A stretch of DNA of 64,000 nt, taken from contig CM039133.1 of the NCBI GenBank assembly GCA_022036555.1, positions 42,422,718 to 42,486,717 on the forward strand, written 5' to 3'. The position numbers and the translations under genes were made by a program. The DNA comes from Microstegium vimineum (lineage: Eukaryota; Streptophyta; Magnoliopsida; Poales; Poaceae). Shown here piece after piece: positions 57,501 to 64,000 of the stretch (positions are counted from its first letter, which is position 1; every line of letters begins with the position of its first letter). The notes beneath the pieces were generated by a model that made no database searches, had not been told where the DNA came from, and worked only from the letters and a program-made list of their open reading frames with translations.

Positions 57501-58320
57501 GCTCCCTACATAAATATTCACTGGTATACCTCACTCTGTTAGATCTAGAGTGTTAGGATTCCCACTGGGATTCTGAAGGACCAAAACAGCGACGAGAGGA
57601 GGTCGTGAATGGGAGCCAACAAAAACTTCTCCGAAAATTTTGGCCCTTGTCCCAAAATCAACCCCAACACAATCACATGAGAAGAAAGATGTGTTCGCGA
57701 CCCAACACGTGTGCCTTAGGAGATGTCCTAGAGGTACAGGAACGATCGAGAAAACCTGACGAACAAGCACCAAAGAAAACGGCTCAAAACAACACAAACA
57801 GAGGAATCCCAGACTGTCCGGACTCTGGGGGTGGACTGTCCGCACCCTGGTGCTGGACTGTCCGCCGGTAAACTTGCCCGACAAAGATTGTTTGGGAACA
57901 GTTCTGGATAGGACTTGGGACATGTCCGGACTTTTGTGGGGGAGGGGTGGTCCTGGACTCTTCGCGCATGTACCAAAAATTCCCGGCAGCAAACGTAGCA
58001 CAAGTGCTGAACACTGAGGATGAACGGTGGACTATCCACGGGTTCACCCCAGACTGTCCGCGCCTGGGGACCCGAGCAGAGCTGAGCTCCCTTGTGCTCG
58101 GCCCCGACCACCGGACTGTCCGCGGACAGAGTCCAGACTATTCACGAAGGTTTGGATAGTGCGAAAAATAGGGCGGTTTCAAATCGCCTCCAACCCAAAG
58201 CTTCCCGGTCTCTTCTAAATCAACACCAACTACCACTAAACTTGGTATGCATGATCACAAGGAAGGTAGGGAGCTATCTCTAGGAGATCATCGCTCGAAA
58301 TGGAGTTGATCAATGGTACC
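57501..58320. repeat. Repeat with recurring GACTGTCCG motifs
   Basis: GACTGTCCG appears at least five times between 57810 and 58120, with variants such as ATGTCCGG. This style is seen in grass transposon non-coding DNA and may be the inner part of the CACTA-type element that ends at 58937. No protein domain found. Confidence 0.4.
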
Positions 58321-58937
58321 TACAACTTTTGTTTTGGTTGTTACTCCATCCAAGATCGTTTAAAAAATCAAATTTAAAATTTGAAAAATTCAAACATAAT
58401 TTTCTATAACAAAATGACTTTAAATAAAAATATTGCCAACTATAAAGTTATATAACTTTTTGGTTTCTACAACTTTTGTTTTAGTTGTTTCCCCATCCGA
58501 GGATGTTTAAAAATTTAAATATAAAATGAATTTGAAGCAAAAAGTCCAATAAATGAATTCAAATGAAAATTACGTTCTACAACATTTTGAAGCAAAACAT
58601 GAATTCAAATTTAAAATTTGTCAACAATACAGTTCAATAACTTTTCAAGATCTATAACTTTTAGTTTTATCATTTCTCGATCCGAGATCATTTGAAAAAT
58701 TCAAAATTTCAGTACTTATAATTTTTTAATATTCGACATCTATTTGTATGTGCGGTTCGATATTGAGGTGCCTCCACAAATAAGGTCATTTGTACGGGCA
58801 GCTCATAACTTCAGCAGCTCGTACAAATGGATTTGTAAGGGCGGCTCGTTTGTTCATCAGAGGCAGTTATATATATAGTCATATATCTAAAAAAAATAAA
58901 GTTTAGGGTGTTGCTACAAATCATTTTTGTAGTAGTC
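58321..58937. mobile_element. CACTA-type transposon terminus
   Basis: The right edge reads CATTTTTGTAGTAGT, the reverse complement of the CACTA-superfamily terminus ACTACTACAAAAATG. Subterminal GGGCGGCTC/GGGCAGCTC repeats and an inverted TCGTACAAATGG lie inside. The 58320-58700 part repeats 'acaacttttgttttggttgtt' with 'ccatccgag', typical of CACTA subterminal DNA. No left terminus in the window. Confidence 0.5.
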
Positions 58938-58989
58938 AAATTTTCTTATAACACCGTGCGTGCCTGGTACCTGCATGGCGGCGACGGCT

Positions 58990-59240
58990 CGTGACTTTTC
59001 ATTCCAATCACTTTTCATTCCAGGAGTGATATTCCAGAGGGATCTGTTCTAGAGGGTCATAGAAGGGGATTCATTCCGAGCTGCTGAAGAGAACAAATGG
59101 TTGAAACGGGCCGGATATCTAAGTTGGCCTGAACCGAACGCTACTTGTTCGCTGCTGGGCTATTATTCATTCCACGCTGACCCGTTCCGCGTGGAATGCA
59201 CCTCATTCCGGGCCGATTCGAGAGAAACAAACGAGGCCTT
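58990..59240. mobile_element. Possible MITE debris
   Basis: 'cattcca' phrases, GGAATGCACCTCATTCCGGG and the end AGAGAAACAAACGAGGCCTTA recall grass MITE ends. No clear left terminus or target duplication. Confidence 0.3.
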
Positions 59241-59295
59241 AGGAAGCCGATAAGTCGGAGACATTGAGGACTCGTGTGATCATAGAGAGAATCCT

Positions 59296-59530
59296 ATATT
59301 TTTTTTAGCAAAACAGTCGGCCTCTATTATACATCAGCATAGGATCGAAGTACAGAGTCCATAAGGAGGCGAAATAAACCAAATATATCTTTCTACCAAA
59401 AACACAAACATAGGTCCTAGACTCCTAGCTAAACAATGAGCATTAAAATTGGAGTTTCTTCCTTCATGGATGAACTCCACTCTTGTAAATTCATGTATAA
59501 ATTTTTTGAATAAGACGAGTTATCAAATTT
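59296..59530 (-). pseudogene. LINE 3' end: RNase H-like C-terminus and tail
   Basis: On the minus strand, EFTRVEFIHEGRNSNFNAHC then LARSLGPMFVF and YIWFISPPYGLC end at a TGA (59336-59334), followed by a short 3' region and an A-tract. The pattern matches the C-terminal RNase H (RVT_3-like) of plant LINEs. Only the last 60 codons remain. Confidence 0.5.
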
Positions 59531-60400
59531 GGAGTCAAAAAAGTCAAACGCATTGTAATTTGAAAATGAGAAACTACCGTTGGTTCTCAAAACCTAAATC
59601 TCTCAAAAAAATGTGAGTAGGCACCACCCACCAAACATAGGAGCACCAGCAGCACGTCGACGCTCTAATCCACCACGCCGCCGATGGGGGCAACGGCGGA
59701 GCGGAGGGAGGAGATGAGGGTGTGGCTCAGCTAGAGCTCGCCGTCGCCGGAGCTAGTGGGGAGGCTGTTCTCACAGCTCGACCAGAGGCGCGCCGGCATT
59801 GTTGTGGATGGGTCTCGTACCCATGCGTTCCGGCTGTTGGAGAAGCTGTGTTTTTGTGCTGTGACCCATTCGCTGTGTAAGATCCAAAAGAAGCAATGGG
59901 TCTCGTTTATGCATCTTTGTTGTTGGAGTCATTCTAATCCACCAGCATCGGCCCGGCCAGCGCTACGCGCAACGCCATCCTCACAAGAGGCCCAAGACCC
60001 TTCTAGTTTGAGCCCAGGTTAGATTTGGCCCACAAAACTAGATCCAGCCACCTTAATAGGAGCCCATCATATATCCTCGCCTGCGCACAATCCAGAGCAG
60101 GCTCGCTGCCGGACGGACCACAAACAGCCACGGGCCCTGGACGGCCGGAGCACCACCTCCATCTCCACCGCCTAGGGTTGCCCGCCCCAAGAGCAGCAGG
60201 GGCGCGAGATACAACCATGGGCAGTGCCAGATCCTGCTTACAGCCCACCGGATCGAGGCCATGGATGCATGGCAGCCAACCATGAGGCATGGCGATAGAC
60301 AAGCACACGGAAGCACCGTAGGAAGAAGAACGTGCGAAGAGAAGAGAAGAAGAGAGGAGCCTCGCCGCCGCCAGCCGCGTGCTTGGCAAGGTTAGGAGTA
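59531..60400. other. GC-rich region without a recognised gene
   Basis: From about 59640 the DNA becomes GC-rich, with gene-like composition and several frames on both strands (for example 59756-60022 plus, 60003-60389 minus). None shows a domain, and the frames overlap on opposite strands. Could be a decayed gene fragment. Confidence 0.25.
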
Positions 60401-61418
60401 GTGGGGCTAATTGGCTCTTACGGCGTGGGTACTAGTACCACCCGTGTCACTCCGGCCGTCCGAATATGCACAGGTCTCTGCTTACAGGAAGCACAAGGGT
60501 ACCCTTCTATAATCTATATTCTAGAACTAACAATGCAAATTTAATATGCTTCATCACGATTCACAGCATCCTCTTTACCTCTCATGATCATAGTTTATAG
60601 TTTATAGTTGGTCCTCCACTTCTCCTACGGTTCTCTGCTCATTCAGAGCTCCGGCGGATTAGCAGCCACACGAGTATTAAGCTGGTACGATTATATACAA
60701 AAGTTAAAAATGAGCAGTGTATATGATACAAAATAATCACATCACATCCTTGTTAAGCAAAGCAACAGAGTTCTGAATAATCCAGTAATATTTTTTTGTG
60801 GTCAAGAGACAGACGAGAATCCATCATCATTCTCGAACTTGTAACCTGTACAAGTACGATTAAGAGGGGTCAGCCATTGGGGTTTAATTTTTCGATTGCT
60901 ATACGAGAAATTGAACAAAAATAAAACATGTCCTTAATTCTACCGAAGTGCATAAAGCTGTAGTTCCTCACTCGGCTAATAAAGCAAGAATGCGTGTAGT
61001 AATATTACGATGGGAGATGTGTGCTAGTTTGCCCTACGTACTGACCTAGTACTAAGTAAGAGAGAAAAATAAATAAATAAATAAATAAAGGCAGTGACAG
61101 GTTTTGGAAACGAAAAACAACACAAAAACAACTGTATTAAAAGGCTAATGGTAAACCATTTCATTAGGATTACCGAAAGCACTGCTCCGCGTGGAAGCAA
61201 TTAAGGACCTGGATCATTTACCAAAACAAGATGAACTATGGAAATAGTACTTGTATGATTAGCAACGAAACGTACCAAAGGGGCCAACCTGGATCATTTA
61301 CAAAGAAAGGCACCAGACCATACCATGTCCCTATATATCCACACGAGGAATGTGAGAGACAAGGTGCCAGTCGGGCCCTACTCCTCGCGTGTAACGTCTT
61401 TCCAAATCAGGGTTGCCC
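60401..61418. other. Intergenic DNA, 3' side of the resistance gene
   Basis: No gene supported. An AAAT microsatellite of about six units lies at 61067-61089. The resistance gene transcript ends somewhere in this stretch; no poly-A signal was assigned. Confidence 0.5.
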
Positions 61419-64000
61419 CTAAATTGCAAAGACTGGAGAGCAGTAAGGGTGTATGGATTGGGGCAGGCATTCAAGGGCACGGCAGTTCTGGATCCAAAGC
61501 TGACGAAGTGCAGAGAGTTGTCCAATCCACTCTGGCAGCGCTGTCAGGCCATCGAATCCAATCAAGTTGAGAAATTCAAGTGATGTGAGGTGCTGAATGA
61601 CGTCAGGGAGCTGCTTCAGATTATTGTCCCAACCACCTATTTGCAACGTGACGAGGGACCTAAGGTGCTTTGTCGATTGAGGGAGGCTGTCCATCATTGG
61701 GGTCTGCACGACAGATAGCAATCGTAACGAAACAAGTTCACCAAGCCAATCGGGCAGGATGCCAAGGGTACAGCATCCGTCGATAATCAACTTCCGCAGC
61801 AAGGTGAGACTCCGAATGCTCTCAGGTAACTGTGCCATTTCATTGCATCCTTCGATACGCAAGGTCTCTAGTTGTGTGTGGTGCTGCAAGAGTTCCCAGC
61901 CGGACGATGATCCCATCATCATTTGTTTTAGTTCCAATTCCTTGAGGTGAGAGACTGTTGAGCGCATGCCGTAGGACGATGACGATTCGTCGACTGGTGG
62001 AGGAAGCATTTGGGAGGAACTACCTGGTGATAGCAGCTGCATGTTGCTTTTATGTAAACCCAGCTTCTCCAGTGACGGTGGGAAGTAAGGCTTCACCACA
62101 TTCAGTCTCGGGCAGCCTGATATGAATATATAGGACAGAGAAGGGAAGCAGCATTGCCCGCGTATTTCTTCCTCGGATCTTTCAAAATCACTTGTCATGG
62201 TCCACAGCTCTTCTAAATTATCCATTTCAAGCAGGATGAGGGACTTCAGCAAAGGCACCACCGAAAGTCCTCGCATCTGCTTCAGGTTTGGACATTTTTC
62301 TACTCTCAGCTCAGTTAGAGAAAGGAACTGACATGGTCGTGTTTGCTTCAACATGATGGATTCAAAATAAGAAGAATCATTTTGTGCCGTCATCCACCGT
62401 GGCAAACATGAACCTTGGTAACTAGTGATTTTGATTTTCTTAATTTGTGCCGGTGGTTCCAGAGCGCTCAGCATACCCTGGCTTTGTTCCATAGCAAATT
62501 CTGACTCTTCTTCGGTTTCACTTAAACACCAGTCCAACACAAGACTCTGTATGTTCCTCATATTTTTCAAATAAGTTTTCCCTGTATCTTTTAGATCCTT
62601 CAAATACTTGAGATTTGTAATTTTCAGTTCACCACTTAGCTTATCCAGATGTTCAAGCTCGGAGATACTTGCATTATCTTCACCACACCCAACAACAAAC
62701 AAGCCCAGTTTTCTTAAACGAGTCAGTTGTCCCAACCCTGCTGGCAGGGCACGAAGTTTGACACATCCCTCTATATTCAAAACTCTGAGTCTTTTTAAGT
62801 TACCTATACCTTTTGGCAACTCCACTAGCTCACTGCAGTATTTAAGGTATATACATTCAAGAGTGTTAGTCATAGTAACCCATTGAGGTAGCATGGCAAT
62901 CTCGGTACAGGAAAGGTCTAGAGTACACAACATAGGACATAAAGATTTGCTTGGCAAGTTCTGGAACTTACTACACCCGGATAAATTGATAGTCTGTAGG
63001 TTGCTCAATTCCCAAATGGATTCGAAGTTATGTTGTTCAAGAGAATCACAATCAACTATATGAAGGCCCCTTAAATTTTCAATTTTACTTATGGAGAGTG
63101 GTATCTCACTGAGCTTATTACAGTAACTTAGTTTCAAGGATTGAAGATCTCCACAATCGCCAATGGTCTGAGGCAAACTCTCAAGGTTAGTAATCCACTT
63201 CAGTTCCAGAGTTCTCAGCTTCCGAAGCTTCCCAATAGACACAGGCAATGTCAAAAATCCATGACATTCAATAAAATGAAGTGACTGCAAATTCCAACAA
63301 TCTGAGATAGCCTCTGGAATTTTGGTGATACTAGAATTCCGGATTTCAAGATATCCAAGATATTGAAGCCTTATTATGAATGATGGAAAAGGAGTATCAA
63401 ATTCATAGTCCAGGATAACACTGCGGATGTGCACACTCTTCTTAACAAGGTTAGGAAATGATGGGCTACTTTCAGCCACATATAGAGCACGTAACTTCTC
63501 AAAGCTCCTTTCAACATCCTCATTCAATGATGTCAAAGATAAATATCTGCACTGGCGTGCAGAATCCTTGGTTATGTTCTCTGTTAGAGATGTTACCACT
63601 TCATTCTGCAAAATATATTGGGCAAGATCATTAATCAGGTCATGCATCCAGCACTGCTCTGGCTCTGTTTCAGGTGGCACCTGAAGAAATCCACCTTTCA
63701 CAAGAGAATTAAAGTAGTCACTTCCAATATCCTCTGGCTGCTCCTCCTTCATCCACTTGATGTATCCATGGGCAATCCATTGCTCAATCAAGTAGTCTTT
63801 GTTAATTGCATAGCCTTTTGGGATTATAGAACAAAATGTAAAGCATGGCTTCAGATGATCTTTCAAGTGAATAAAGCTCAGTTTCAAAGATGCAAACACA
63901 CGATGTTCTATATTCTCTTCATCCCATAAATTACTCTCTTTAATCGCTCTCCAATTATTTATTCGTCTCTTTTCTTGGAGAACAGATCCAAGAGTTTTTA
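61419..64000 (-). CDS. NB-ARC/LRR (CNL-type) disease resistance protein, C-terminal part
   Basis: Intracellular immune receptor, runs off the right edge. 859 codons are open in the window. The first residues (KTLGSVLQEKRRINNWRAI) belong to the end of NB-ARC right after the GLPL motif. Then: LKLSFIHLKDHLKPCFTFCS, the winged-helix region with LIEQWIAHGYI, and the MHD motif in CWMHDLINDLAQYI (63650). From about 63500 leftwards come some 20 leucine-rich repeats (LESLPQTIGDCGDLQSLKLS, LVELPKGIGNLKRLRVLNIE, ALPEWIGQLSALRQLWIQ). The stop is at 61421-61419. P-loop, kinase-2 and coiled coil lie outside. The long clean frame and intact MHD suggest a working gene; no intron is needed here. Confidence 0.93.
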   Translation of the reverse strand, partial: KTLGSVLQEKRRINNWRAIKESNLWDEENIEHRVFASLKLSFIHLKDHLKPCFTFCSIIPKGYAINKDYLIEQWIAHGYIKWMKEEQPEDIGSDYFNSLVKGGFLQVPPETEPEQCWMHDLINDLAQYILQNEVVTSLTENITKDSARQCRYLSLTSLNEDVERSFEKLRALYVAESSPSFPNLVKKSVHIRSVILDYEFDTPFPSFIIRLQYLGYLEIRNSSITKIPEAISDCWNLQSLHFIECHGFLTLPVSIGKLRKLRTLELKWITNLESLPQTIGDCGDLQSLKLSYCNKLSEIPLSISKIENLRGLHIVDCDSLEQHNFESIWELSNLQTINLSGCSKFQNLPSKSLCPMLCTLDLSCTEIAMLPQWVTMTNTLECIYLKYCSELVELPKGIGNLKRLRVLNIEGCVKLRALPAGLGQLTRLRKLGLFVVGCGEDNASISELEHLDKLSGELKITNLKYLKDLKDTGKTYLKNMRNIQSLVLDWCLSETEEESEFAMEQSQGMLSALEPPAQIKKIKITSYQGSCLPRWMTAQNDSSYFESIMLKQTRPCQFLSLTELRVEKCPNLKQMRGLSVVPLLKSLILLEMDNLEELWTMTSDFERSEEEIRGQCCFPSLSYIFISGCPRLNVVKPYFPPSLEKLGLHKSNMQLLSPGSSSQMLPPPVDESSSSYGMRSTVSHLKELELKQMMMGSSSGWELLQHHTQLETLRIEGCNEMAQLPESIRSLTLLRKLIIDGCCTLGILPDWLGELVSLRLLSVVQTPMMDSLPQSTKHLRSLVTLQIGGWDNNLKQLPDVIQHLTSLEFLNLIGFDGLTALPEWIGQLSALRQLWIQNCRALECLPQSIHPYCSPVFAI

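Noticed and set aside
57728..58111. 127-codon minus-strand frame
   Set aside because: Overlaps other frames on both strands in a repeat with GACTGTCCG motifs; no recognisable pattern.
60003..60389. 128-codon minus-strand frame in GC-rich DNA
   Set aside because: No domain and overlapped by a plus-strand frame of similar quality; not supported as a gene.
1..64000. CRISPR arrays, bacterial operons, riboswitches
   Set aside because: The tandem repeats lack unique spacers, and the window is plant nuclear DNA.
1..64000. tRNA or rRNA genes
   Set aside because: I saw no convincing cloverleaf or rRNA sequence. The tRNA-like stretches at 1932 and 2733 are primer binding sites.

Overview
The window is nuclear DNA from a grass (Poaceae). 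The evidence is a run of nested Ty3/gypsy LTR retrotransposons of the Tat and Athila lineages, grass-type MITEs, LINE remnants with the usual grass 3' tails, and a coiled-coil-type NB-ARC/LRR resistance gene. I cannot name the species from the sequence alone. About three quarters of the window is transposable element. The host genes I can support are two small secreted glycine-rich protein genes (about 30.7 and 55.9 kb) and the C-terminal two thirds of a resistance gene on the minus strand (61.4 kb to the right edge).

Left block (328 to about 22.8 kb): an Athila-like element (called Athila-A) has a 5' LTR, a tRNA-Asp-type primer binding site, gag and a protease-like region, but no reverse transcriptase or integrase. 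Its gag is split by a complete Tat element (Tat-1, 2261-19076) flanked by the 5-bp duplication GTACC. Tat-1 carries gag, protease, RT, two RNase H domains and integrase, all broken. Downstream of pol it has a tandem-repeat array and a long antisense, multi-intron gene. That antisense gene is itself split by a 2.9-kb solo LTR (11532-14430, duplication AAGTC).

Middle block (22.8-31.4 kb): host intergenic DNA with a 122-bp tandem duplication, a Stowaway-like MITE, and a 5'-truncated LINE that holds a Tourist-type MITE. A scrap of a lectin-receptor-kinase catalytic loop and the first glycine-rich protein gene follow.

Right retrotransposon block (31365-54496): a second Tat element (Tat-2), sibling of Tat-1, lies 335 bp past the first glycine-rich gene. 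It carries a 3.4-kb solo LTR of the same family as the one in Tat-1, in the opposite orientation (duplication CACGA). Tat-2 stops abruptly at about 45716, inside its antisense gene, and is fused to the middle of gag of a second Athila-like element (Athila-B). Athila-B continues through protease-like, RT/RNase H, integrase, an extra basic/coiled-coil ORF, polypurine tract and 3' LTR.

Right flank (54497-64000): host DNA with a perfect hAT-type MITE (8-bp duplication), the second glycine-rich gene (a diverged duplicate of the first, including its flanks), a CACTA-type terminus, a minus-strand LINE 3' end, and the resistance gene. The two glycine-rich genes were probably once close neighbours that retrotransposon insertion pushed about 25 kb apart.
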